Assembly: GCA_014529385.2 (NCBI GenBank)
Contig: CM043971.1
Location: 33,623,709-33,687,708, forward strand
DNA: 64,000 bases
From: Adiantum capillus-veneris
Lineage: Eukaryota > Streptophyta > Polypodiopsida > Polypodiales > Pteridaceae
Direction: 5' to 3'
Notes under the pieces: model-generated
What the model was told of the DNA's origin: nothing
Databases searched by the model: none
What the model saw: the letters and a program-made list of their open reading frames with translations, nothing else
In this document: piece after piece, positions 11,523-23,203 of the stretch
Position numbering within the stretch: position 1 is the stretch's first letter
How the letters are laid out: each line of letters begins with the position of its first letter
Translations under genes and position numbers: made by a program

Positions 11523-12375
11523 CGGTGCGCATGAGAGGTGTCGATGTCGATGTCGCCTTCCACCGCCGAGCGGAAGTGGCTAGCCGAGTAGCCGTAAAAC
11601 GCTAATGCTCGAAGCCGATATGTCAAGATCGCTCCAAGCTCGTTGGATGACGATGTCAAAAAAAAAAGTCGATGACGAAGTCGGAGAATGGTTGTACGCT
11701 GATGTCGGTGCACATCGCTCGTCAACAACAAGATCTGTTGTGGTCGACTTACCCAAAAAAGAAAAAAACCCTTACTTCTCCTCAATGCTACAAGCTAAAG
11801 GCTGCCCAATTCAGCTCAGTGCTCGATTCCCAGGCCAGTGGACTCGCGCAGCTCCAACTCCTGAGAGTGTGTGTGTGTGTTTATACACTACCACACACAT
11901 TCAGTTGCAGCTTGTGAATCTTTTTGATTTGTGGCTCGCCACTACTTGTGGGAAAAAGTGTTTTCACACACTATAATGTGTCAAACAAACAAGCAAAAAT
12001 TGTTTTTTTTTTGTTGCTTTTTGACGACTGCCTGTTGCAGAGAGTCGACCCTGAATGTTTGTGTGTGTGGATGCTCGCGCTCGGATCTACAGCCTACCAG
12101 CGCTACCTGAATTGGCTATTGTCCAGCGCTACTGCCAGGCATAGCGTAGGTCTCATTGCACCCTTGATTGCCACAAGCTGCTATGCCTCGCTTGTTTCAA
12201 GCAGTGTCACGGCCTGCCAGAATTGCCTCTTCAAGATTTCCGTGCTCAGCGCTGCCAGAAATCCTGCTCTCGATGCTCCTGGCGGCCCCAATTCTACTGC
12301 TGACTTGCTCACAAGTTCAGCTCTTGACTGCCGACAGCTCTCAATTCCAAGATCCTCGGTGGGCTCTTTTGAGAC

Positions 12376-12406
<31 letters not shown>

Positions 12407-13169
12407 CACAACACACTGGGAATCTGGGAGTGCTCCTACCTGGGCTCGATTGGCTTGCCTTGTGAGGATACACACAGAATTCCCCCTGCTCACACACAAT
12501 CGGGCAGGCTGTATTGACCCGAATGCTCTCTCCAGCGCTGTGGGCTTTGATTGCCCTCTTTCACGAGCTTGTAGTATTTTCCAGCTTTAATTTGTCTACG
12601 AGCTTCAAGATTGTAAGACTTCCAATGCTCACTCTGCTTGCACTCAATGCTTCAAATGCTTAGCAAATGTGCTTCGACTTTGCTCATCCTGCTCACTCAA
12701 GCCTTCGACTCTATTCTCCTCCTCATGCCCCTCTATCTGTACAGCGCTTTGCTTCCTCTTCAGGGCTTTCCCAAGCTAGTACTCAAATTTTCTTTCGACG
12801 AGTTGCTCGGTGTCCCAAATCTCCAAGCTCTGCACTATTCTCAACAGACTGCCTTTGATGTCGATTTCCTGCTATGCAGAGCTTTCCAAGCATCCAAAGA
12901 TTCCTCTCAACAAGGAGAGCTACACACACGGGGTAGTCGGGGCTCGGGATCGGGGTGCCTTGATACCATTTGATGGCTCTGATTTGCCTGCAGAAGCTTT
13001 GCTCGGCTTCAAATCCTTCGATTTCCTTGCTTCTCCAAGCTAAGCTCGCAATTTCGGATCTGCTGCACACTGCCAAGCTCAAGCTTGAGCTCCGAGCTCC
13101 GCCATAGCCGGCGAGCTCTGCCGCTTCCAAGTCGATTGTTGGAGAGCGGTTGCGCGTACGGTTCGCTGC
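11523..13169 (-). other. Copia1 leader, distal part
   Basis: Sequence between the Copia2 insertion and the Copia1 primer site. It has no ORF resembling a known protein. It contains short GT and GA runs (12377-12406) and a second primer-like string (GGTATCAAGGC on the minus strand near 12956-12966). Confidence 0.55.
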
Positions 13170-13187
13170 CGTAGCTCTGATACCAAT
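13170..13187 (-). other. Copia1 primer binding site
   Basis: On the minus strand the bases after the 5' LTR read ATTGGTATCAGAGCTACG, the copia primer site for initiator Met-tRNA. This fixes the element's orientation. Confidence 0.88.
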
Positions 13188-13396
13188 TGTTGTGTGGCTC
13201 TAGTGCGTGTACGGAGTGTGTGCAAGAGAGGGGAAGAAGAGAAATGGGGAAGGGGGAGATACACAGGCAGCCAATGTGTGGGTTAGTGGAGAAGAAAGAG
13301 AAGAGTCAACCCTTCCTCTTTCTCTCCCTATATTGAATAGGTGAACTTAAGTGTACAAGGGTGGTTTCCCACGGCCACTTGGCCTACACCCCAACA
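13188..13396 (-). repeat. Copia1 5' LTR
   Basis: A 209-bp partner of 1227-1435, TG...CA. It is followed on the right by the target duplication CCAAG at 13397-13401, after which element A resumes. Confidence 0.93.
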
Positions 13397-13401
13397 CCAA
13401 G

Positions 13402-15116
13402 GTCGCGAGACTCGAGGGTAGTCCAAAATACAACAGATGAATCAATGAGGGATTTCCCACCCTATGTTCCTATAGTTGAGGAGCAGTGGCCAGAGGAGTT
13501 ATGGAAGGCTGTCCGAGATGCCCAAAAAAGAGAAGAGGATGCTGCACCAGCACCATTTCCTGAAATCCTATTAGATAGACCACAAATGAGTGTTGATGCG
13601 AGGTCATATCATGGTGATGTAGGATCGATAGCATCCGAAGACAGTACCTGCATCGTTAAGAACTTTGCCACAGTACATGGGAGATTTTGAGGCAAAGTCT
13701 GAGATTGTGAGAGTTCCATCACAGAGGCTAAGAGGGACAAATGAGTTGGACACAATTTCGACTGACTTGCTATCCACGCCAGTGAACTGCACAATTATGT
13801 TGGCAGAACTTTTGAAAATCAGGCCAAGTATGTGGACGGATATAGGAAAATGCTTGGAAAAAATTGGGATCAAAAGCCCGTTAAGGTTCCTGGAAAAAGA
13901 GCTAGATGAGATCGAGAAGCCTAGATCAAATGTAAGACCGATACCTCTGAACAAAGTAGGAGAGTACTGTGAAAGAGAAGATGGTAATGCCACTTTGCCT
14001 GTCGAGTACAATGGGATTGAAACAAAAGCTATACTTGACAACGGAGCAGGAATTGCCATAGCAACAAAACGAATATGGGAGAAATGGGGTAGGCCCGCCT
14101 TTAGAACAACCAGAATAAAATTACAGTTAGCTGATGGGCATGTGAAAAGACCCATGGGATTGCTAGAAGCGATAGTGGTGTCTTCTTGTGGTATAGAGTA
14201 TACGCATACTTTTGCCATAGTTGACTTTGGCAAGAAAAATAACTATGAAATCATCCTTGGAAGACCATTCATGAGGCAACTCAAGATGGTACAAGATTGG
14301 GGTTATGATTATCTATACTTGAGACATGCTGAAACCAGAACACGTGTAAATATGAGAAATCATAGTTACCAAGATGTAACTCGAACGCCTGGGGAAGATT
14401 TTGATTCTGCAACACAAAGTGGATCAACAGACCATCCGTGGATGGGCAAAAAGAAAGAAATCTGGATGTGCGGAGCATCGGAGTGTAGTGACTTTGGGAG
14501 AAATGAGAATGCCTTAGAGAGGGTCTTAGAAGATGATGCTTACATAAGAGAACCTTTTCTGGAAGAGGCGTTAGAACCGCTAGAGTGGACTCAGATATTG
14601 GCTACTTTGGATGTCTGTGTTAATGAGACCACTCCAACAAAATTTTGTGATGAGAATGGGTATGACATAGTCCCCTACTACATGCTAAGGGTTATGTGTG
14701 AGACAGATAAAGAATCTGAGTATGAGTTCAAAACGGGGTTATCAGCTATGGGGATAGCACAAAACCAGATACCTAGCCCGAATAATGGTCATATAGAAAT
14801 AGGTGCTCTTTGCGATCAGTGTGCGATAACACACTTGATTACAAACTGTCCAACTCGAATGCATAGTACAAAGGAGGAGCCACAAGTCAACAAAGCAAAG
14901 TTGCAAGAAGAAGGGCTAAGATCCAAAGAAGATGCTCCAGGTCCAACGCTTACAAACGAGCAATATGAAGACTTGGAATCAATCAAAGAAGAGGTGCAGC
15001 AAGTGACAGGAAGTTTAGACACTATTGGTGACATTTCAACAGCTGAAGTTGAGGAAGAAGAGCCTATGACTCTACAGGAACCAAATGCTGATTTTGTCTC
15101 TCCAAAAGACATATAA
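13402..15116 (+). pseudogene. Element A retropepsin-like protein, 3' part
   Basis: After the Copia1 insertion the frame resumes (13402-13690). It then passes, with a frame change, into a 483-codon frame (13665-15116). A retropepsin-like domain lies at 13990-14330. Its active-site loop reads ILDNGAG instead of the usual D-S/T-G. The second signature EIILGRPF appears near 14249-14272, with LQLADGHVKRP between. Downstream, CDQCAITHLITNC (near 14815-14853) repeats the short knuckle seen at about 530. The tail is acidic. The domain would be expected to process the element's own polyprotein, but the Asn in the loop makes activity uncertain. Confidence 0.7.
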
Positions 15117-15122
15117 AAGGAA

Positions 15123-16636
15123 ATGGTGGTCAAGCAGGAGGTAGAACACACAGATGAACTCAGAAGTGTGAACAATGAAGAAGAAGACGGCAAGGAGTCC
15201 AGGCCAAAGATTGCTCAAGTCACTCAAGAGAACACAGGCAATCTAGTACCAAAGAAGATCAACTTTTTGCTAAGTGCACAAGACGGAGTCAAGATGAACT
15301 TTATGGCAGAAGCTAATACAAATTCCATGACTAATGTCATGTCATATGGCATGTGGTTACTTCTAAGTAAGCCAAAGCTTTATGATATTAAGATAAAGGT
15401 AAATCTCTCACCTGAAGTAGATGTTATAAGTATGGGGATTGTAGAAGCTACTCTCCAACTACACTCATAGAATGTCAAAGAAAAATTATTGGTGGTAGAT
15501 TCTTGACAAATGGGAACACACTTGATTTTTTCCAAGCCATGGGCACAAGTCTTTGAAGACGAGCCGGAATCTTCAACAATGGTCATCAAGTGAAAACAGA
15601 GGTCAAGCCTACCACAGTTCAAAGATTCTTGGCTATTGAAAAAGGCAAAGCTAAAGTAAGCCCACAGTCTTTAGCCCAGCCAATGCAAGTGCAAGACAAA
15701 GCCTCTACATCAAAAGCCAAACCATCAACAAAACAATGGAAACCCAAGCAAAAAGTCTATCAACCGAAGTTTCCATCGCCCGAAAGTCTCCAAAGGAAGT
15801 CAAAACAGGTCAACCAAGTGCTAGTATCCAAGGCACAAATTAAAGTTAATGATCCAATTTGGATACAATCATAGGAACAACCTCAACAAGCAAAGGTAAC
15901 AGGATGGATCACATCAAGCGAGTCAATTATTGCACAAGGCTACAAGAAAGGAAATTCATATGTTTGGGTCAACAAGCCCAAGATAACAGCCTGGCGATAT
16001 CCATCCCATGCCAACCACTCAGTCAGGAATCAACAAAGCCGTCAATGTCAATCACATAACTGAACCAAGAGAAAGGGCAGGTACAAAAAGCAAAAGAGAA
16101 GGTCTTCCACTGGACAAACCATACGACAAGTCTGGGTAATGAAATCAGAATTCTACCAGACTACCCAACAAAATCAAGTGAAGATCACCTCCAAGAAAGT
16201 CCAAAGATTCATTCGAGTCGAGTTACTCAAAGCACAAGGATTCTATGAGGGTAACTTTCAAATCTGGTTACCTAAGGTAGTAGCTTATCAAGGAATCACC
16301 CAAGAACAGCAAGAAACATCAAGAAATCAAGAGCAGCCACCCGCTACACCCAAGAGTACTATAACCTATAGATGGATCCCTCGTCAATTACTACAAGAGC
16401 ATGGCTTTTACAAAAGTAACAGCCATATTTGGAAATTAAAGACAAGGTACCATCAAGTCAAAGAAGAAACAAGGCAAGTGGCAAAGGACATCACACCATG
16501 CCCAAGAACAATGTGGGTTCCAAAATTTGCGATTGAGGCTCAACAACAAGAAAGATACAAAACTCCTTTACAGCCTCTTAACAACAATAAGAAAGCAACG
16601 GTAAATGCTGAGGTCATAGTTTTGAATAACACTTTC
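15123..16636 (+). pseudogene. Element A 3' coding region with W-x-P-K repeats
   Basis: Broken frames at 15123-15470, 15590-15874 and 16139-16639, with coding-like sequence between them. After Lys/Gln-rich linkers a motif recurs: KVNDPIWIQ near 15845, GWITSSES...YVWVNKPK near 15902-15985, RFIRVELLKAQGFYEGN..IWLPK near 16207-16275, RWIPRQLLQEHGFYKSN..IWKLK near 16371-16443, and MWVPK near 16511. I do not recognise a family. A matching run occurs in element B near 51490-51630, and related W-x-P-K strings in element C at 55850-56240, so it is a shared module of this retroelement group. Confidence 0.6.
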
Positions 16637-16639
16637 TAG

Positions 16640-18053
16640 AAGAAGAAGACTTCATCAACCATTGCTTCAACATCAATACCTGTCTCATCAAGCGACCACA
16701 ATTTGCTACCAAGGAATGAAGAGCAGATATATGCCAATGTATTGGAGAACATGGCATCTCAAATAGAAACTAACGAGAAAGGCCTAAACATCAAAAGCAT
16801 ATGGAATTGGATTTCAGGCCGCGATCAGGTAAGTCCAAGTCGCCATTAAACTAACATGGCATAAGAGTCTAGAGTCGGGCAGCTAAGCCACTAAATGAGC
16901 AAAGTGTCAGACCCAAGCTTCAAGTTAATATTTTTCTGTGGTCTATGAGTCTAGCTAATAGGTATAAGCTCAAGCTGGAGAGTTGAGCATAGATAAAGTC
17001 ACGTCGCTCATGCTGGAAGAGGTGAGCATAAGAGTCAAAGTCCATATAATATATAAGGTGGAGAAGGTGGAGTAGTCAAAACAAAAACACTCACGCACTT
17101 GAGACAGTGAGGAAGAGTGGAGAAACCTCGACAGCAAAAACCCTTCTTGTGAGTAGTGAAAGCTTTTGAAGCACTCATGCTATATGTTTTGCTCGCTAGA
17201 CTAACTCCATGAAGAACCCATCAATAATCTTCTCTCACACCGCATCTTGTTTAACATGCATAACTTTGTGCAAGCATATAGATGTCCCATCATTGGACAT
17301 ATGCATTAGGCACTCTTTTTTATTCCACCCATGCACTTACACAAACAAATGACGATGACCAAGAGGAAACAGGTTTTATGAGCCTTTGCTCAACAACAAT
17401 GACTCTGACTTCAAGCTACTAACACTTATCCATGTATATCAAGCCCATACTAGTAGCCAAATGGCCATATGTACTTTAACTCAGCATAACTCTATAACAT
17501 CAGAACCTAAGTACATATAGCCTCCAATTTAATTATGACTACAGATATTCTTTACCAATGGGTTTTTCCCTTTAGTCTTATCTAGGTATCCAAGACCTTC
17601 ATTTTGTATATACGCTACATTTTACTTTTACTCTTTTATTTTTTATAACAACAAAAACAAGAAGAACCACGATATCCCCACACTACTAATTGAAAATCTA
17701 CTGACAAGTCAAAAGGGAGAGGCCAAAAAACAGCTTGACAAAGCTTCAAGTCAACTTACAGGTACGACTGCCATATAACAACCACAGGAAAAGCAAACTA
17801 GAGCTACAATGACAATAAAGTGCTGCACCAACAAGTCGATACAACCTCATGCAGTTCAAGATACAACAACCAATCGGAGGGGGAGAGTTCCAGGCTTCAG
17901 ATACACTACAAGTACAACTTCAAGGAAGCTTTAATATCACGCAAAGCAACCAACTGCAGAAGAGGCTGCCACAACAACTTCAACCAACATCAAGACATCA
18001 AGAACTCGTCAAGGCAAGCAAAGACATAGGGTCTTGTCGGGGACGACAAGAAT
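16640..18053 (+). other. Element A 3' noncoding region
   Basis: No coding signal. The part at about 16870-17060 resembles 52300-52490 of element B (shared strings gagccac, agcaaagtgtcag, cccaa, taagagtcaaagtc). The rest is AT-rich. Confidence 0.6.
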
Positions 18054-18067
18054 TCGGAGGGGGAGAG
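18054..18067 (+). other. Element A polypurine tract, with an upstream twin
   Basis: TCGGAGGGGGAGAG sits directly before the LTR start TGTTGAAAGG. An identical 14-mer occurs 180 bp upstream at 17874-17887, not followed by an LTR. Confidence 0.7.
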
Positions 18068-18545
18068 TGTTGAAAGGACGCCCTTTTAACAACGTTTCCA
18101 TAAAGATTCCATTAAAGATTCCTCAAAGATTCTGTAAAAATTCCACATGAAGATGGTGATGAAGTAATGAATATGAAGATGGATGCTGCAACATGAAGAT
18201 ACGAGTTCATGGACGTCATCGAATATCCCGTTATTATTATTTTGAGCCATTACGGCCACTTTGTAATGTTTACGGGAACCTCATATTTTAAATCGGCACT
18301 TGTATTTTGGCCGCAGATGCTTGTATAATGAGTAAAGCCAACTCAGTTTCTTGTAATTAAGCTCTGTAGAAGCCTAGGGACAATTCAGGTCATTTGGCCG
18401 GACATTAGGTTTGAAGGCTTTGTATATAAGCTGAAACCTAAGGCTTTGTAAAAAACACATTACGTTATCTCAAATAATATACAGTCGTGGGTTCTGCAGC
18501 ACACAGTAGTGAGCTTCACGCACACACACCGTCGCGCACACTAAT
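18068..18545 (+). repeat. Element A 3' LTR (right end uncertain)
   Basis: It starts TGTTGAAAGG after the polypurine tract. A TATA-like box (tgtatataag near 18421) and a downstream A/T-rich segment with possible polyadenylation signals fit an LTR. The partner LTR is outside the window, so the end is an estimate: CATTGCA near 18545. Confidence 0.5.
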
Positions 18546-19190
18546 CACATTGCAGATATGAGAGTAGGAGCGTGTTAGCATCGAGGAGCTCTCCGCGTCG
18601 ACGCAAGCAATGCAAGCCGAGGACCACATCGCGAGCCCGCCTGCTACGAGCTATATTTGGTTGTAAGTACCTCAAACGACATCCGTTCTGAATGATCGAG
18701 TAGTCGTTAGAATTAGGGCGATAAGCTCTTCGTGTTGATGTCTTTGTAGATCAGTTCCGGACACTTTGGAAATTGCTGTTTTGAGTCTATCGCGATAGAA
18801 ATTAGAGGTCTTACAGTTATGGTTTTCAGGGTTTAGGTGTTTGGCCATATAGGATATGTCCTTGTGAGTCTTACCCTCTGATTTCGAGTCATTCCGATAT
18901 GATTTGATACTGTTTCGAGCTTGTAGTGTTTCGTAGGATGCGTTGTCTGTTTCTTTGCTTTATGGTAGTGTTGTGGTAAGATTAGTGACTGTAGAGTGTT
19001 GTTCATGTCTAGCTCAGGGTTGACAGCCCAGAGATTGCCTCCATGCCCTAGTCGGGTCAGCTACGTCCTCGGATTGACAATTTGTTGATCTGTGTTCTCG
19101 CTGTGCTCCATCGTCCATCGCGGCGTACCCGCTAACATTGTCCTTTCCCTGCCTGGGAGTCATCATCTGCTAACCTGTATCTACTTTTTC
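18546..19190. other. No gene seen
   Basis: No ORF with recognisable content. The only notable part is a roughly 50-bp segment at 19032-19080 that matches 52592-52640 in inverted orientation. Confidence 0.5.
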
Positions 19191-19404
19191 AACCTATGTG
19201 AATGCTAGCATTTTTGCTTTTGGATCAGCTGGCCTCAACAACAGTTCAACACCATATTTAGTTCAGTACCTTGCGTTTGCAGGTACTTCAGCCCTAGTAT
19301 CAACACCTATTGCAGCCTTAGTGCCACAACAAATAAGCCTCAATACCTTGCTTTCTTACCCACATTACATGACAAAAACTAGAATCCACATGAGTGATTG
19401 GAGA

Positions 19405-20084
19405 TCATACAACTTCCACATAATAAATCAATTTCTTCTTCAAGGGTGGCATTACCCCCATAGGCGTAAACAACCCATTTCGAGGCCCTTTAGGTGTCGC
19501 AGTAGTTTCGAACAACAACCGTTCATGACTTGTTGGGATCCCGCTGTTTGGCATGGGAGAATGAGGAAATGGGCACAGATCCCCTCTAGTGCAAAATCCT
19601 TGAAGAAAATATCGACAACTGGCTAGATTTTCAAGCACCTCACCTGATAGCATTATAGGAGATGCCCAGATCCCTGTGGTTGATATATTCCTCTCTGGTG
19701 TAATGGCACCAGTAAGAGTTGCCTTTGAGGTAAGCTGTTGTTCAACAACATCAAACACAAAATTAGGAGCTTTGACTGAACGACTCTGTTGCATTTGAGA
19801 ATATGAAATTCCAGGTTGACTTCACAAGCTAGCAAAAAACCAAGCTTGTTGCTCTTGCAGCGTTTGCTGCCTCAGTAGAAACTCTTCCTTTACTTGCTAC
19901 CGACAAAGCACCATTCCTCAATCTGTTGCTGCGCAGTAGCCTCATGCATTCGGTGTGCATAAAACTTTAAGTTTGCTGGGTAAGGAGGCACAAAACTTGC
20001 TGGAGAAAGTGGAAAAAAGGCTCCATTTTCCAAAGAACTCTGATGCCTAAGGTGCATTGATGCTGCACCGTATTCACCACTCAT
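19405..20084 (-). pseudogene. CCCH zinc-finger protein fragment
   Basis: On the minus strand, a frame from 20084 (MSGEYGAASMHLRHQSS) to 19890 stops. After a broken stretch (EEFLLRQQTLQEQQ) coding-like sequence continues from 19794 to 19405. The second part contains CRYFLQGFCTRGDLCPFPH (near 19555-19612), a clear C-X7-C-X5-C-X3-H finger of the RNA-binding CCCH class. It is preceded by a Ser/Thr-rich region and followed by a short tail rich in Pro and Gly. At least two stops interrupt it. No start, promoter or introns could be fixed. It may be a retrocopy or a decayed gene. The finger is secure, the gene identity is not. Confidence 0.6.
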
Positions 20085-20815
20085 AAGTTAGCTACTACAA
20101 TATTGGAGAAGCACATGCCTATCTTCGATTTGATATGTCTTCTAACTATGATTATGGTCTTTAATTCGGACTTTGTCTCAGTGTGCTATTAATTTGTTGA
20201 TTGTTCTATTAGGTCTCCCCAATCTCGAAAAATTAGAAATCCTTTCAAAACATCTCGAGTGCATAAGTGAAGGGTGACTTTAGGAAATGAAAAGACCATG
20301 GAGGTGGAAAGTTAAAAGTCTTTTTGTATGCATATAAATAGAGATGGTCGAATGCACCTTAATTAATTTTCTTTCCTCTAGCGTTTTCAAACCATTAGAG
20401 CCATTAGGAAAGCCTTTTATTTTTTTAGAGCCATTAGGAAAACATTTTTGTTGATTGTCCGATATGTTGGTCCTTGCCCTTTTCACATTTGTTTGATGTA
20501 TTGCTCTAAACACTTGGAACAACCTTTTCCCTTACTTTGAGGCAACAATTTTTTTCTGTTATTTTAATTCATTTCAACACTTGTTCAATAAAAAAGTCAT
20601 CTCATATTGTGTGTGATGTTGTTAAAAGCAATCATGGCAAGCGGAGGCTTTCAAGAAAATTAACTATGTCTTTTTTGTTTAATATGGTATGCAAAATTTC
20701 AACGGGGTCCCATGGTTGCTACTGAGAATGTGCATGTTTACTACCATCAGCTATCAACGCTCTTTTTATGTGTGCATAGTGTTGTCACTTGCATAGGTGG
20801 GGGGATGGGAATGGA
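20085..20815. other. No gene seen
   Basis: AT-rich sequence with a short degenerate repeat (agagccattaggaaa twice near 20396-20442). The G-rich stretch at 20797-20815 is the left half of the Gypsy2 target, which recurs near 31986-32008. Confidence 0.5.
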
Positions 20816-20820
20816 GGAAG

Positions 20821-21272
20821 TGTAGACGGCTGGATAATCACCATGTGGGAACGTGTTCTTAGAAGATGGGCAGCGAATTACCTAGTAATTACTACAGTAA
20901 AATTGAAGTGTATAAATAGGGCCCATTACATTATTATCGGGTTGGCAATTGTTATCACTTGTATTAGCGCTTTGGGCTATAATTGTACTTGAGCATCAGT
21001 GGCAGTATTGTCGGCTATACTTTCTCTCTCTGTAATCATATTCGCCGTAATCTCAATCATGGTATATTTCAGTGATACTTACTTCTCGACCAGTCTTCTG
21101 AATCTGAATCTGAACCTTACTGCAATCTATAAGTCTGATTCTTATTTCAGTATCCACATTTCAGTCTAGTCTCTGATTTTTGTCTAGTCTGCTGTCTGAA
21201 ATCTTTCCACACTAGTAGCTGAAATCCTTCAACACTGGAATTACCTGTCTCAAGAGATCAACTCCAATTCCA
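20821..21272 (+). repeat. Gypsy2 5' LTR
   Basis: A 452-bp repeat of 31433-31896. It contains a TATA-like box (tataaatagggccc near 20911) and ends AATTCCA. Confidence 0.93.
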
Positions 21273-21290
21273 TGTTGGCGATCACGGTGG
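21273..21290 (+). other. Putative Gypsy2 primer binding site
   Basis: The 18 bases after the LTR (TGTTGGCGATCACGGTGG) are the expected position of the primer site. The tRNA was not identified. Confidence 0.5.
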
Positions 21291-21344
21291 CTCGAGCTGA
21301 AGCTCGTTGACTGAAAGACTCTTCTCCCAGTTGAAGTTTTCAGC

Positions 21345-23100
21345 AATGGCACCAAAGTCCAATCGTGGCCGGAAATCTACCAATCGTGTGGACCCCATTC
21401 TTGAGGAGTCAGGAAGAGAGTCTGACCCCAAGCAAGAGAAAATGACTGACACTGAGGCTCAGGAGGAGCATAGTCAGGCTGAGGAGGCGCAGGACTCATA
21501 GCACTCCAGTCATTCTCGACGCAAACGGGCAGAACGGGAAGCACGAAAGGCAAAGAGTTCCAAGAGTTCTCAGTCTCGCCAGAGAGATGAGGATGTCAAG
21601 GGCAGAAAGGGAAGTCACCGTACTTCTAACAGACAAAACAGAGAAGATACTGATGCTGAGACAGAGACAGAGATTGATTGGGATGCTGACACTGACAATT
21701 GCAAGAAGGCTCCCAAGCGTCATTCTGAAGCCAAGAAGAGAAGTGGTGGGATCAGTAGTAATCGAAATGATTACACCGCTTCCCTGAATATTTCCTTTCC
21801 CATATTCAAAGGAGGGAAAAGGATGATCCAGATGTTCACATACAAGCTTTCGAGCAGTATGCTGAACTAAAAAACATTGATGAAGATGATTGGGGGGAAT
21901 ATTTTCCACAAACCTTGAAGGAAGCAGCGAGGAAATGGTATTACCATTACCCTGCATGCCAGCTGAGATCATATAACAAATTACTTAAGGCCTTCAGGTT
22001 GGAATATTCCGACAATCGAGGGGCCGAGGATATTATCTGTGAATTGGATCAGATCAAATAGAGGAATTTGTCAGTCCGCAGCTATGTCAAAAAGATAAAA
22101 GAACTGACCAGGTAGTTGCACGAACTGCCGTCTGAGAAGAGATTGGGGGCATGGTTTCTGAATGGGTTCAGAAGCAAAAAGCTTAGAGAACAAGAAGTAC
22201 CAACCCCTACAAAGAAATTCAATGATCTAGTCCAAAGAGCATTAAAACTGGAACAGCAGCCTAAGAAAGAAAAGAGCCACAAGAAGCGAAGGACCAGTAG
22301 CAGTAGTTTGGCTACTGAAGCTTCTGATTCCAGTGCAACGTCCAGCAGCTCCGAGAGCAGCTCCAATGAACGAACAAAGGAGAAATCAAAGAAGGGCTCA
22401 TGGACCAAGAAAATTGAAGAAATGGCTAGGTAGATCGCAAAAATTAGCCACACAAAACAGTCGGTCCGGAAGATGGAGACTTGGTGTTCAAGATGTAAAT
22501 CCAAGGACCACATCTCCACTGAATGTCCACAATGTATCTACTGCAAGGCCTTTGGTCACCTATGGAATAATTGTGACATCAGAATTCACCATTTTAAGAA
22601 AGGAAAGGATCTACCAGTGGTTGCCTACATTGAACCAGTGAAGGCAGAACCAATCAAAGTAGCTCAAGAAGAGAGATGAGGTACCAGTGGTACTGGTCAA
22701 GGATGTGGCGGATATCGACCAGGAATGGGCAGAGGAAGAGGAAGAGGCAACTTCCAGACCAGGAGCATGAATTGCTATACCTGTGGGAAGTATGGTCATT
22801 TTGTAGCCCAATGTCCAGATGCACCGGTAACGACTACTACTGAGGCTAAGGCACCAGAGCCAGTCCCAGTCAGAGTAGTTACCAGGAGCAAGGGAGTGAT
22901 CATTGAAGAAATTCCAAACATTTCAGAAGTACCAGTCAATCCTAATAGTAGCAAGTGGGCCCAACAAAGGGAAGTTTGGAAGGCCAAAGGTAAAGAAAAG
23001 GTGGTAGATGAGTGGCAAGAGCAGCGAGAACTAGCAGCTAAAATCACAGAGGATTTAGCTAAGAAGCTGCCAGAGTAGCCAGAGAGTTCCGAAGCTAGAG
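21345..23100 (+). pseudogene. Gypsy2 gag polyprotein
   Basis: The likely start is the ATG at 21345 (MAPKSNRGRKS). After a charged N-terminal region the frame shifts near 21800. A retrotransposon gag core follows (FEQYAELKNIDEDDWGEYF, AARKWYYHYP, at 21850-22110). A Lys- and Ser-rich segment precedes three zinc knuckles: CSRCKSKDHISTEC and CIYCKAFGHLWNNC near 22482-22575, and CYTCGKYGHFVAQC near 22774-22815. Between the second and third is a Gly/Arg patch (GMGRGRGRG). Internal stops in the gag frame are TAG at 21499, 22059, 22113, 22431 and 23076, and TGA at 22677. Three knuckles are more than most plant gypsy gags have. Confidence 0.9.
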
Positions 23101-23203
23101 TCATTCAGAAGATACAAGCCCAATCGACTGATAAAGATCAGTCAATACCGGCCATGACAGAGACCATGCTAGTTGTAGTACATGGATTAGCTAATGGGAG
23201 TGT

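Larger units (their letters stand above)
1227..13396 (-). mobile_element. Ty1/copia retrotransposon Copia1, split by Copia2
   Basis: Two 209-bp LTRs (1227-1435 and 13188-13396) begin TGTTG and end CAACA and differ at about five positions by eye. They are flanked by the 5-bp target duplication CCAAG at 1222-1226 and 13397-13401. Read on the minus strand, the element runs 5' LTR, primer site, long leader, gag-PR-IN-RT-RH, polypurine tract, 3' LTR. Copia2 (6693-11522) sits in the leader. The domain order IN before RT defines Ty1/copia. Without Copia2 the element is about 7.3 kb. Confidence 0.95.
1..18545 (+). mobile_element. LTR retroelement A, 5' end outside window
   Basis: Coding fragments at 36-1226 and 13402-16636 belong to one plus-strand element interrupted by Copia1. 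Removing Copia1 and one CCAAG copy rejoins an open frame. The element ends in a polypurine tract (18054-18067) followed by TGTTGAAAGG, a typical LTR start at 18068. It carries zinc knuckles and a retropepsin-like domain. No reverse transcriptase, RNase H or integrase motif is visible between the protease and the LTR, so this copy looks non-autonomous. The 5' LTR and primer site lie before the window. The right end near 18545 is a guess. Confidence 0.72.

Noticed and set aside
12181-12517. Overlapping frames of 60-200 codons in the Copia1 distal leader
   Set aside because: No domain or motif is seen, they lie in a leader between the primer site and gag, and the frames run through GT/GA runs.
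12956-12966. Second primer-binding-like sequence in Copia1
   Set aside because: It matches only the first bases of the Met-tRNA complement and is not adjacent to an LTR.
19198-19626. Plus-strand frame of 142 codons opposite the zinc-finger fragment
   Set aside because: The minus strand of the same DNA encodes the CCCH motif with its spacing. The plus frame matches nothing and is taken as a shadow.
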